Origin: Pseudomonas lactis
GTDB taxonomy: Bacteria > Pseudomonadota > Gammaproteobacteria > Pseudomonadales > Pseudomonadaceae
Assembly (NCBI RefSeq): GCF_001439845.1
Contig: NZ_JYLO01000001.1
Coordinates: 434,001-498,000, forward strand
DNA length: 64,000 nucleotides
Reading direction: 5' to 3'
The notes under the pieces were generated by a model. It ran no database searches. It saw nothing but the letters and a program-made list of their open reading frames with translations, and was not told where the DNA came from. The stretch's first letter is position 1. The number at the start of each line of letters is the position of its first letter. The position numbers and the translations under genes were made by a program. Positions 1-8,184 of this stretch are shown here, one piece after another.

Positions 1-1649
1 GCGACAAACATGCAAAGAACCGCATGCCCTACGAGTCGGCGAAGTTCTGCCTGGAACAGGCCGGCATCAAGCCTTCGGACGTTGACGTAGTGGCGATCCC
101 GTTCGCCCCGATCAGCCTGTTCGGCGAGGCGCGCTGGCACTACGCCAAGCGTTACTGGTACGCCCCGGACCGCGCCCTCGACGCGATCCTGATGGGCAAC
201 CGTCGCTACAAGCGCTATCGCAACAAGATCGTCTGGTGCCTGGAGCAACTGGGCTTCGATCCGAAGAAAATCAAGATCGAACCGGTGGAACACCACCTGG
301 CTCACGCATCCAGCGCCTACCACTGCTCGGGCTTCCAGGAAAAAACCGCGATCCTGGGCATTGACGGCAAGGGCGAGTACGCCACTACCTTCTTTGGCTA
401 CGGCGAAAACGGCAAGATCCACAAGATCAAGGAATTCTACGATCCGGACTCCCTCGGCGGCCTGTACGGCGCAATCACCGAGTTCCTCGGTTTCGAGATG
501 CTCGACGGTGAGTTCAAGGTCATGGGCATGGCGCCGTACGGCGATGCCAGCAAATACGACTTCTCGCGCCTGGCCTCCTTTGAAAACGGCGAGCTGGTGA
601 TCAACACCGACTACGCCAACGTCATCGGCCTGCGCCGCTACAAAGAGAAGGGCAAGGGTTTCTACTTCTCGCCAAAACTGATCGAGTGGCTGGGCCCCAA
701 GCGCGAAGGCGACATCGCCGACGAGCCGTATATCCACTACGCGGCCAGCATGCAGGCGCTGTTCGAGAAACTGGCCTTGCAGATGATCGACCATTACCTG
801 GGCGACATTCTCAAGGACACCGGCAAGCTCGCCTTCGCTGGCGGCTGTGCGCTGAACGTCAAGCTGAACCAGAAAATCATTGCCCGTGACGACGTCAAAG
901 AACTGTTCGTGCAACCGGCCTCCGGCGATGCCGGTACCGCTGTTGGCGCGGCTGCCTATGTGTCCCACGCTCGTGGCGTACCGGTTGAGAAGATGGAGCA
1001 CGTCTACCTCGGCCCGTCCTACAGCAACGAAGACGTGATTGCCGCGTGCGCCAAGCACGAGAGCAAGCCGAACTGGCGCAAGATCGAGAACATGCCTAAG
1101 CGCATTGCCAAGATCATGGTCGACGGCAACCCGGTGGCCTGGTTCCAGGGCCGCATGGAGTTTGGCCCGCGTGCGTTGGGCGGTCGTTCGATCATTGGTT
1201 GCCCAAGTGCGACCGGCGTGGCGGATCGCATCAACCACCAGATCAAGTTCCGCGAGCGTTGGAGGCCTTTCTGCCCGTCGATGCTCGACACCGTGGCCCC
1301 GCAGATGATCAAGGTCGATCACCCGGCGCCGTTCATGACCTTCACCTTTGAAGTGTCGGAAGAATGGAAGACCCGTGTGCCGGAAGTAGTCCATGAAGAT
1401 GGCACCTCCCGCGCCCAGGTGCTCAAGCGTGAATACAACCCGCGCTACTACGACATGATGAAAGAGCTGGAAGTGCTGACCGGCAACGGCGTGTCCCTGA
1501 ACACCTCGCTCAACCGTCGTGGCGAAGCGATGATCTGCTCGCCGACCGACGCGCTGAACATGTTCTTCGGTTCGGACCTGCAGTACCTGATCATGGAAGA
1601 CATCCTCGTGGTCAAGGACGGCGTAGACCCTTATGACGCCGTGGTTTAA
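1..1649 (+). CDS. wapO: LPS core carbamoyltransferase (NodU/CmcH family), 5' end outside window
   Basis: Transfers a carbamoyl group from carbamoyl phosphate to a sugar; the Pseudomonas homologue next to mig-14 and dnpA is thought to carbamoylate a core heptose of LPS in the cytoplasm. The reading frame is open from base 3 and reads DKHAKNR before the first ATG at 24, so the true start lies upstream and about 35-40 residues are missing; 548 residues are visible. Family signatures are present: the His-rich VEHHLAHASSAYH near residue 95, a glycine-rich ATPase-like stretch (LGIDGKGEYATTFFGYG), GEFKVMGMAPYG, and the C-terminal FGPRALGGRSI block followed by FRERWRPFCPS. The stop is immediately followed by the mig-14-like ATG, so the two genes are co-transcribed. 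The family is certain; the exact acceptor sugar is inferred from context. Confidence 0.9.
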   Translation, partial: DKHAKNRMPYESAKFCLEQAGIKPSDVDVVAIPFAPISLFGEARWHYAKRYWYAPDRALDAILMGNRRYKRYRNKIVWCLEQLGFDPKKIKIEPVEHHLAHASSAYHCSGFQEKTAILGIDGKGEYATTFFGYGENGKIHKIKEFYDPDSLGGLYGAITEFLGFEMLDGEFKVMGMAPYGDASKYDFSRLASFENGELVINTDYANVIGLRRYKEKGKGFYFSPKLIEWLGPKREGDIADEPYIHYAASMQALFEKLALQMIDHYLGDILKDTGKLAFAGGCALNVKLNQKIIARDDVKELFVQPASGDAGTAVGAAAYVSHARGVPVEKMEHVYLGPSYSNEDVIAACAKHESKPNWRKIENMPKRIAKIMVDGNPVAWFQGRMEFGPRALGGRSIIGCPSATGVADRINHQIKFRERWRPFCPSMLDTVAPQMIKVDHPAPFMTFTFEVSEEWKTRVPEVVHEDGTSRAQVLKREYNPRYYDMMKELEVLTGNGVSLNTSLNRRGEAMICSPTDALNMFFGSDLQYLIMEDILVVKDGVDPYDAVV

Positions 1650-2546
1650 ATGCTGAACCGCTTCCAGGGCTGGCGTGAACGTGGCTGGGCGCCTGTCGAG
1701 GCCGAGGTTTACGCCCAGGCCTGGCAGCGTTATGGCGGCAGCGTGGCGACCCATCCCCAGGTGATCGAACGGCTGGCCGGCCTGGCGCAGATACCCGTGC
1801 GCTACCTGGGCTGGGAACAAGGTGGTGAACTCAAGGGGGCAATTGCCACCTGGGGACGCGACCTGGCGCTGTCCAAGGACGTGCTCAAGCGCAGCGGCAA
1901 GAAAGGCCTGTTTGACCTGGGCAACGCCGAGATCATTCTGCCGATTGCTGCCGATGCGCAGGTACCGTTGCGGCATCGTGCGCGCTACCTGTCGACTTTG
2001 AACGAGGGGCGCGTGAGCACCCTCAAACCCCAGGCCGAGCAGTTGGCCATGGCGCGTACTCCCGAAGACCTGTCGAAGAAGTTTCGCTACAACCAGCGGC
2101 GTGAACTGCGCCTGTTGGAAGAGGCGGGCGGCGTGGTACGGGCGGTCAGTGAGTTCTCGAGCGTAGAGCTGGCGGCGATTTATTGCGATCTGTTCCAGCG
2201 CCGTTGGGGCTTCCCGGCGGCGGGCGCGGCGCGTCTGGCCGAGGTGCTGGAGTTGCTCAAGGAATTCCTGTTCGGCTCGGTGCTGTTTCTGAACGACGCG
2301 CCGATTGCAGTGCAATTGGTGTATCAGGTGCAGTCCAACGAGTGGTTCAGCGCCGAGTATGTCAACGGCGGCGTGGACCCTGAAACCCGTGCATTCAGCC
2401 CCGGCAGCGTGCTGAGCTTTCTCAATACCCAAAGTGCCTGGGAACAGGCGCGGGCGGCGAACAAGTCACTGCGCTTTTCCTTCGGGCGTTCCGACCGTGA
2501 ATACAAGGAGCGCTGGTGCAACCCGGTGCCGGTGTTCAGTGTATGA
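1650..2546 (+). CDS. Mig-14 family protein (antimicrobial peptide tolerance)
   Basis: 298-residue protein resembling Salmonella Mig-14, a membrane-associated protein needed for resistance to cationic antimicrobial peptides; the family has a FemAB/GNAT-like acyltransferase appearance but its reaction is not established. Visible family-like stretches are KKGLFDLGNAEIILPI near residue 85, a central FRYNQRRELRLLEEAGG, and a C-terminal LRFSFGRSDREYKERWC. There is no signal peptide. The ATG abuts the stop of the carbamoyltransferase (TAAATG), and its TGA overlaps the ATG of dnpA (ATGA), so translation is probably coupled across all three. Genomic position matches the mig-14 gene of P. aeruginosa, between the core carbamoyltransferase and dnpA. 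Confidence 0.85.
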   Translation: MLNRFQGWRERGWAPVEAEVYAQAWQRYGGSVATHPQVIERLAGLAQIPVRYLGWEQGGELKGAIATWGRDLALSKDVLKRSGKKGLFDLGNAEIILPIAADAQVPLRHRARYLSTLNEGRVSTLKPQAEQLAMARTPEDLSKKFRYNQRRELRLLEEAGGVVRAVSEFSSVELAAIYCDLFQRRWGFPAAGAARLAEVLELLKEFLFGSVLFLNDAPIAVQLVYQVQSNEWFSAEYVNGGVDPETRAFSPGSVLSFLNTQSAWEQARAANKSLRFSFGRSDREYKERWCNPVPVFSV

Positions 2547-3949
2547 GCCGTAAACAGCAACTGCTCAAGCGCCATCGGCGTAACAAGCGTATTGCGCTAT
2601 TGATCGGCGTGCTGGTGTTGGTCGCCACCGGCGTACTGGTGGCCTGGTGGTTGCCGCTGATCCTTGCGGTGCTGCTGTGGGCCGCCCATGAAGCCTGGTT
2701 TGCCGATCACCTGTTTTACTCGCCCAAAGACAGCTATGAGTATGCCTTCCCGGCCGGCAGCGAACAGCCCGGCTTGCACCTGGAGGCGGGCCGGCTGCTG
2801 CTGGATGCGCCGTTGGCGGCGGATGAAACCCTGATCGTCGGCGTTGAGTTGAAAAGTACCTGGCTGGGGCGTTTCTTCGACCCTGCGGTGGACCTGTTGG
2901 GCCTGGCAAGCCCGGACCGGCAAGCCTTCGAGCGCGGCGTCGCTGGGCGGCGTTATCTGAACCTGACCGGCGCCGCCGAAGCCTTGGCCGCGGGCAAGCT
3001 CAAATTGCGCGGGCGTTTTTGCCGGATCAAGGGCCAGCCGACGCTGTGGCGCTTTCGCCAGCCGGACTATCGCCAGCAACGTGTGATGGTGATCGCGCCC
3101 CATGCCGACGATGCCGAACTGGCTGCGTTCAGCCTTTACAGCCAGGCGACTGAAAGTTGGATCGTCACGCTGACGGCCGGTGAAATCGAGGCCGAGCATT
3201 ATCAGCATATGGGCTTGCCCAAGGCTGAAGCTGCGCGCCTCAAGGGCCGTTTGCGGGCCTGGGACAGCGTCGCGGTGCCGCGCTGGGCGGGCGTACCCGA
3301 GGCGCAGTGCGTGCAGTTGGGCTACTTCTGCATGCAGTTGCAAGCCATGCAAGCCGCGCCGGATCAGCCGCAAGCCTCCCGCGAAGCGGATTTGGCCGAT
3401 ACGCGGCTGTTTCGCCAGTTCAATGGTTTTGCCCTGCCTGGCGATGCTGATGGCGCGCCGACCTGGCATAACCTGATCGCCGACCTGCGGGCGCTGCTGC
3501 TCAAGGCGCGGCCCCAGGTCATCGTGTTGCCCACGCCGTTGCTGGACCCCCACGCCGACCATATCTGCGCCCATGCGGCAGTGTTGGAAGCCTTGCAGGG
3601 CCTGGCGTGGCAGCCCGACACATTGCTCGGCTACGCCAATCACCTGCATGATAACGACCGTTGGCCCATGGGCGATTCCGGCGCTGGCGTGGCGTTGCCG
3701 CCGCGTTTCGATAGTGCTGTGGAGTTGGTGCCGTGCAGTTTCGCCCTCGCCTTGAGCCAGCAGCAGGACAAGGCCATGGCCCTGGGCATGATGCACGACC
3801 TGCAGCCGTCAGCGCCGTTCAAGCGTCGAGTGCGTAGGTGGTTGCAGCAACTGCTGGCGGGCCGTAGGCCGTCGCCCTATGGCGAGAACGAATTCTTTCG
3901 CAAGGCCGTGCGCCGTCACGAGCTGTTGTGGGTCCTGAAGCAGGACTGA
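2543..3949 (+). CDS. dnpA: PIG-L family de-N-acetylase DnpA
   Basis: Zinc-dependent de-N-acetylase of the PIG-L/LmbE family; in P. aeruginosa DnpA is linked to fluoroquinolone tolerance and sits in the LPS core cluster. 468 residues from the ATG overlapping the mig-14 stop (ATGA); an earlier in-frame ATG at 2516 lies inside mig-14 and is less likely. The N-terminus carries a basic stretch (KRHRRNKR) then hydrophobic membrane segments around residues 15-55, anchoring it in the inner membrane. The catalytic zinc motif APHADDAEL is near residue 185 and the second metal motif DPHADHICAH near residue 335. The substrate is unproven; a core or lipid A GlcNAc-type sugar is the inference from neighbours. 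Confidence 0.88.
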   Translation: MSRKQQLLKRHRRNKRIALLIGVLVLVATGVLVAWWLPLILAVLLWAAHEAWFADHLFYSPKDSYEYAFPAGSEQPGLHLEAGRLLLDAPLAADETLIVGVELKSTWLGRFFDPAVDLLGLASPDRQAFERGVAGRRYLNLTGAAEALAAGKLKLRGRFCRIKGQPTLWRFRQPDYRQQRVMVIAPHADDAELAAFSLYSQATESWIVTLTAGEIEAEHYQHMGLPKAEAARLKGRLRAWDSVAVPRWAGVPEAQCVQLGYFCMQLQAMQAAPDQPQASREADLADTRLFRQFNGFALPGDADGAPTWHNLIADLRALLLKARPQVIVLPTPLLDPHADHICAHAAVLEALQGLAWQPDTLLGYANHLHDNDRWPMGDSGAGVALPPRFDSAVELVPCSFALALSQQQDKAMALGMMHDLQPSAPFKRRVRRWLQQLLAGRRPSPYGENEFFRKAVRRHELLWVLKQD

Positions 3950-4034
3950 GAGCCGATTGAAGGCAGGCCGGTATGCGCCTGTCGCCCTTTTTACCGGGCT
4001 GCGTGCCCGTAGCCAGATCGCTGCATGGAGAGTT

Positions 4035-5183
4035 ATGAAGCCTCGTTTCAAGGTTTTGCAGTTACAGCCGGACTACAACGTCAAGACCCATGACTTCGCC
4101 GACTTGGGTGAGCAAATCGTCAAATCCCTGCCGGCTGAGCGCTTTGAGGTGACCTCCGGATTTCTCAGCGGGCGCCCGCTGCCTGGCCAGCCCCTGAGCG
4201 TGGCCGAACACTCCCACTATTTCGAGCTGCCAGAGAAGTCCCTCAAGGGCATTCGCTTTGGCGCCATGTGGCAGATCTACAAATACTGCCGCGAGCAGAA
4301 GTTCGACGTGGTCATCTGTAACCGCTTCAAGTCGGTGAACATGATGTTGTCGCTCAACCGCTGGTTGAAGATCCCGCTGTGCATCGGCATCTCCCACGGC
4401 TTTGGCGAGTACGCCCGTGGTTACCGTCGGCGTCAGACCCAACGCTGGGTCAGCCCGGCGTGGCGCTTTGTCGGTGTGTCCGAAGCGGTCAAGGACTACC
4501 TGGTAGACCTCAACTGCGGGTTCACCCGTGAGAACACCACCTACGTCACCAACGCTATCGACATTCCCCAGGCAGAGGCTTTGCAGTTGTCCCGTGAGGA
4601 CGCGCGCAAGGCCCTGGGCCTGCCCATGGATGCGCGGATGGTCGGCGCCCTGGGGCGCCTGGTACCGATCAAAGGTCATACCCATCTGCTGCAAGCCTTC
4701 GCCACGCTCAAGGACAAATACCCTGAGGCGCAGGTTGGGATTATTGGTTCTGGCCGTGCCGAAGCCGACCTGCGTGCCGACATCGAGCGCCTGGGCCTGA
4801 CCGGCCGTGCGCACTTGCTGGGCTTTCGCGAAGACGGCATGAAGTACGTGCGCGGCTTCGATATCTGGACCATGCCGTCGCTGTTCGAAGGCCTGGGCCT
4901 GGCCTTGCTGGAAGGCATGAGCGGCCATCTGCCAGTGATTGCCTCCAACGGCCCGGCGATGCTGCCGCTGGTGCAGGGCGCGGGCGGCTTGTCCCACGAC
5001 CCGGGCAACGTCGAACAACTGGCTGCGGCCCTGGACACTTACCTGGCCTTGAGCGATGAACAATTACGTGCCAAGGGTGAAGAGGTGTTCCGCTATCTGG
5101 AGGCCAACCACACCCTCGACGAGTTCAAGCACAAGTACCTGACCCTGATTGAAACCGGTTTGCGTGAAGTAGGTAGAGCATGA
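4035..5183 (+). CDS. Glycosyltransferase family 4/1, LPS core (Ssg-like)
   Basis: 382-residue GT-B fold glycosyltransferase likely adding a sugar to the LPS core or surface polysaccharide in the cytoplasm. The start chosen is the ATG at 4035 with GGAG about 8 bases upstream; an earlier in-frame ATG at 3957 lacks a good ribosome site and has an unconserved leader. Family evidence: GALGRLVPIKGH at about residue 195 (start of the C-terminal nucleotide-sugar domain), GIIGSGRAEADL, and the E-x7-E type motif FEGLGLALLEGMSG near residue 290. By position it corresponds to ssg of P. aeruginosa, between dnpA and wapR. Its stop overlaps the next ATG (ATGA), so it is co-translated with the family 2 transferase. 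Confidence 0.85.
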   Translation: MKPRFKVLQLQPDYNVKTHDFADLGEQIVKSLPAERFEVTSGFLSGRPLPGQPLSVAEHSHYFELPEKSLKGIRFGAMWQIYKYCREQKFDVVICNRFKSVNMMLSLNRWLKIPLCIGISHGFGEYARGYRRRQTQRWVSPAWRFVGVSEAVKDYLVDLNCGFTRENTTYVTNAIDIPQAEALQLSREDARKALGLPMDARMVGALGRLVPIKGHTHLLQAFATLKDKYPEAQVGIIGSGRAEADLRADIERLGLTGRAHLLGFREDGMKYVRGFDIWTMPSLFEGLGLALLEGMSGHLPVIASNGPAMLPLVQGAGGLSHDPGNVEQLAAALDTYLALSDEQLRAKGEEVFRYLEANHTLDEFKHKYLTLIETGLREVGRA

Positions 5184-6061
5184 ATCAGCCACAACCCCTG
5201 GTCTCGGTGATCATCGCTTCCTACAACCATGGCCAGTACATCGAGCAAAGCATTCTTAGCGTGCTGGGGCAGACCTACCCCAATATCGAGCTGTTGGTGG
5301 TCGACGACGGCTCCAGGGATGACAGCGTCGAACGTATCCAGCGCTTGCAGGCCGAGCACGGCTTTGATTTTCAGGTGCAGCAGAACCAAGGGCTCAGCGC
5401 TACCTTGAACGGTGCGATTGCTCGCGCCAAGGGCAGCCTGATTGCGCCGTTCGGCTCGGATGACATCATGTTGCCGGACCGCATCGCCACCCAGGTGGCG
5501 TATATGGACGGCAAGCCGAAGGTGGGCATGTGTGCTGGCAATATCGAGCTGATCGACGGGGACGGCAACCTGCATCCAGAAAAGAAACAACGTCGCGACG
5601 TGCCATTTCGCCGTCTGGATTTCGACGACCTGTTCCTGGACCGCAAGCCGTTTCCACCGGCGCCGACCATGCTGATACGTCGCGAAGTGCTGGAGGAGGT
5701 CGGTGGTTTCGACCCACAGATTCCCCTGGAAGACTTGCTGATCCAACTGAAGATCACGGCGGCGGGCTATACCATCGACGCCCTTGACGTGGTGATGGCC
5801 AAGTATCGCCAGCACGCTAACAACACGTACAAGAACCACCGCTACATGATCCAGAACATCCTCAAGACCTACGCGAAGTTCAGCGAGCACCCGGCCTATG
5901 ACGCGGTTCGCTACAACTTCCTGAACTCGATGTTCCTCAAGACCGCCGACCGCGACCGCCCGTTGGCGCGGGAGATTCTCAAGCAGATCCCGTTGAAGTT
6001 CTGGGGGCGCAAGACCTTGCGGGGGCTGGTGCGGTTGTATCTGGCACCGCTCAAAAACTGA
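5180..6061 (+). CDS. wapR: Family 2 glycosyltransferase, WapR-like (core rhamnosyltransferase)
   Basis: 293-residue inverting GT-A glycosyltransferase. The N-terminus shows the canonical start of the fold (VSVIIASYNHGQYIEQSI), then LLVVDDGSRDDS near residue 40 and the metal/nucleotide motif GSDDIML near residue 95. No membrane segments, so it acts on the cytoplasmic face. By position (after the ssg-like gene, before waaL) it matches wapR of P. aeruginosa, which adds the 1,3-linked rhamnose that accepts O-antigen; the donor sugar here is inferred. It overlaps the previous gene by four bases and is the last plus-strand gene of the core cluster before a REPIN and the convergent ligase. Confidence 0.78.
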   Translation: MNQPQPLVSVIIASYNHGQYIEQSILSVLGQTYPNIELLVVDDGSRDDSVERIQRLQAEHGFDFQVQQNQGLSATLNGAIARAKGSLIAPFGSDDIMLPDRIATQVAYMDGKPKVGMCAGNIELIDGDGNLHPEKKQRRDVPFRRLDFDDLFLDRKPFPPAPTMLIRREVLEEVGGFDPQIPLEDLLIQLKITAAGYTIDALDVVMAKYRQHANNTYKNHRYMIQNILKTYAKFSEHPAYDAVRYNFLNSMFLKTADRDRPLAREILKQIPLKFWGRKTLRGLVRLYLAPLKN

Positions 6062-6076
6062 ACCGCCACCGCACCC

Positions 6077-6176
6077 TGTAGGAGCGAGCTTGCTCGCGAA
6101 GAACGTCAACGATAACGCGTGCTGCCTGAATAAACGCGGTGCCGGTGAGTTTTTCGCGAGCAAGCTCGCTCCTACA
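6077..6176. repeat. REPIN (paired REP, TAGGAGCGAGC class)
   Basis: Two inverted REP arms (TGTAGGAGCGAGCTTGCTCG at the left, its reverse complement at the right end) around a roughly 50-base interior containing GTCAACGATAACGCGTGCT and AATAAACGCGG. Lies between the convergent ends of the family 2 transferase and waaL. A near-identical copy, interior included, is at 31277-31375. Confidence 0.9.
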
Positions 6177-6184
6177 GAGGGGGT

Positions 6185-8062
6185 TTACAGGCTCTGGACC
6201 TGTTCGCGGATTTTCGCCGTGGCGGCTGGGCTTGCCACCGAGGCGTAACCTTTGACCAGTTGTTCGAAGTGCGTTTCGAACAGCCAGCTGCGGTCCTGGG
6301 GATAACGCTGCATGTGGCGCAGGTTACGTTGGCGCAATGCGTAACGCAGTGAAGACGGGTAGATACGCAGGTCGGCCACGTCGATCAGGGCGAATTCACC
6401 ATCGTCCATCAACAACACGTTACCCAGATGCAGCGAGCGGAAGTACACGCCGCGCTCGTGCAGTTGCGCCATGAACCGGCCAAAGCGCTCCACCAGTGAT
6501 TCACGCAGGCTGCTGTCCAGGCTTTGCAGCGCTTGGCGCAACGTCAGGCCGGGCAGAGGTGTGTAGGCCACCGCGCTGCTGGCATCGCTCAAGCGATAGA
6601 GCCCGAGGATTTGTGGCGTTGGAATGCCCAGGGTACGCAGTTGCTCGCTGTTGCTGGCAAAACGCTCGGAGTACGGGTTGAAACTGCCGGAGGTGTACCA
6701 GCGGCGTGGGCGGAACAGTTTGAGGAAACTGCCGTCCTCCAGGCGCAGGACTTTGGGCCCCAGGCCATCGGCTTCAATCACGTGGGCGTTGCTGCACAGC
6801 TGTTCAAACGCGGCGGGCTTGAGGTTCTGCACCTTCATGCGCAACAGGCTGCGGTGGCGTTGGGCGAGGCTCAGGCCAGTGATAATTGCCAGGGGAATCC
6901 ACAGCAGGAACCAATGTTCCTTGGGCCGTGACAGGATCCCTCCGCCTTCGGTCAGGCCTGCTCCGATGCCATAGGCCAGCAGGGACGATGCCAGGATGAA
7001 CAGCGGCTGGGCGCGCTCCTTCAAACCTTTGTATAGGCCCCAGCCGAGCATGAAGGCCCATGGGATGAAACCGATGATGCCGACGTAATACAGTACGCCG
7101 AGGGCAAAGCTGTGGGGTTCGCGCAGTTGATAACCGTCTGCCAAGGTCAGGAACAACTCGGAGTCGTAACTATGGCCGATCCACGGATGCTCGGCGATAA
7201 GCTGCAAAGACATGCTCCATAGTTCCAGGCGGAACGAGCTGCCACGCATAATGATTGATTCAGGGTAGAACAGGATCAGCCCGGCAACGCCCAACGCAGT
7301 GCCGGCGAGTAGTAGAATCGAGCGACGATTGCGGCTGACAAAGCTCATCCACAAGATAGCCAGCACCAACGCCACCAGCGGCGTGCGTGAGCCGGTCGCC
7401 AGCACCGCAGCGGTCATGATTGCCAGTGCCGGGACGCTGAACCACAGTACGTTGAGGCGCTGAGTGGTCATGCAGACGTATAGCCAGTACACCGTGAAAA
7501 AGCCAAACAGGTGCGAGCTGAGCAGCGGGTTGTCGAGGGCGCCCAGCCCGCCGATCATGCGCATGCCAGGTTGATAGCCTTTGGCGAACGCCACAAGGTT
7601 ACCCAGGCTCACCACCAGCGCAATCACCGCAGCGCTGAAGAAGATCGGCTTGAACAATTCGTTGCGGTAATGAAGCAGTAATCCGCAGCCGCCAAACAGC
7701 ATGAAGGTATTCAACGGCCGCTTGAACAGGTCGGTATCGGAACTGGGTTCAGGGCTCCAGAGCAGGCTGGTCAGAGCCCAGGCGGAGAACGCCAGGAACG
7801 CGATCGCCAGGGGCTCGCGCAGCAGGTCCTTGAACTCCCGAGGGCGCATGCACAACAGAAACAAGGTCGGTACGCTGAACAGGATGTAGACAATGCGGTG
7901 CAGTACATTGCGATTGCCGACAAAGAACAGTGCACTCAGGAGCAGCAGCAAGCCAACAGGCAAAATCCATAGGACCAGGAAGTCGAAAACGCGATTTGAG
8001 CCATAGGTAAGGCGCTTGGAGTGCATACAGTAAAGCCATTCCAGAAAGAGAAAGCCGACCAT
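6185..8062 (-). CDS. waaL: O-antigen ligase WaaL fused to a kinase-like domain
   Basis: Attaches undecaprenyl-linked O-antigen to the lipid A core on the periplasmic side of the inner membrane. 625 residues: the first ~400 form a polytopic ligase with many hydrophobic helices, plus the loop IAEHPWIGHSYDSELF and the conserved REPHSFALGVLYYVG block. Residues ~415-625 form a cytoplasmic domain like LPS/aminoglycoside-type kinases: a glycine/lysine-containing start (LGPKVLRLEDGSFLKLF), GVYFRSLHLGNVLL and FALIDVADL. In P. aeruginosa these appear as two adjacent genes. The start is uncertain: ATG at 8062 lacks a ribosome site, while ATG at 8026 (613 residues) has a weak GGAATGG. Divergent from msbA. 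Confidence 0.87.
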   Translation of the reverse strand: MVGFLFLEWLYCMHSKRLTYGSNRVFDFLVLWILPVGLLLLLSALFFVGNRNVLHRIVYILFSVPTLFLLCMRPREFKDLLREPLAIAFLAFSAWALTSLLWSPEPSSDTDLFKRPLNTFMLFGGCGLLLHYRNELFKPIFFSAAVIALVVSLGNLVAFAKGYQPGMRMIGGLGALDNPLLSSHLFGFFTVYWLYVCMTTQRLNVLWFSVPALAIMTAAVLATGSRTPLVALVLAILWMSFVSRNRRSILLLAGTALGVAGLILFYPESIIMRGSSFRLELWSMSLQLIAEHPWIGHSYDSELFLTLADGYQLREPHSFALGVLYYVGIIGFIPWAFMLGWGLYKGLKERAQPLFILASSLLAYGIGAGLTEGGGILSRPKEHWFLLWIPLAIITGLSLAQRHRSLLRMKVQNLKPAAFEQLCSNAHVIEADGLGPKVLRLEDGSFLKLFRPRRWYTSGSFNPYSERFASNSEQLRTLGIPTPQILGLYRLSDASSAVAYTPLPGLTLRQALQSLDSSLRESLVERFGRFMAQLHERGVYFRSLHLGNVLLMDDGEFALIDVADLRIYPSSLRYALRQRNLRHMQRYPQDRSWLFETHFEQLVKGYASVASPAATAKIREQVQSL

Positions 8063-8184
8063 CTTAAGCTAGTGGCTAAGTAATGTCGCCGGTAGGATCC
8101 AACCGGGCCGCGGCTTACGCCGGGTGCAAGTACAACAGAGAAGCTGTGCTAAAGTCAGCCTCCTTTTTCAAAACGCCGCGTGAT

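Noticed and set aside
6077..6176. Insertion sequence ends
   Set aside because: No transposase or target duplications; arms match the REP arms seen elsewhere in the window.
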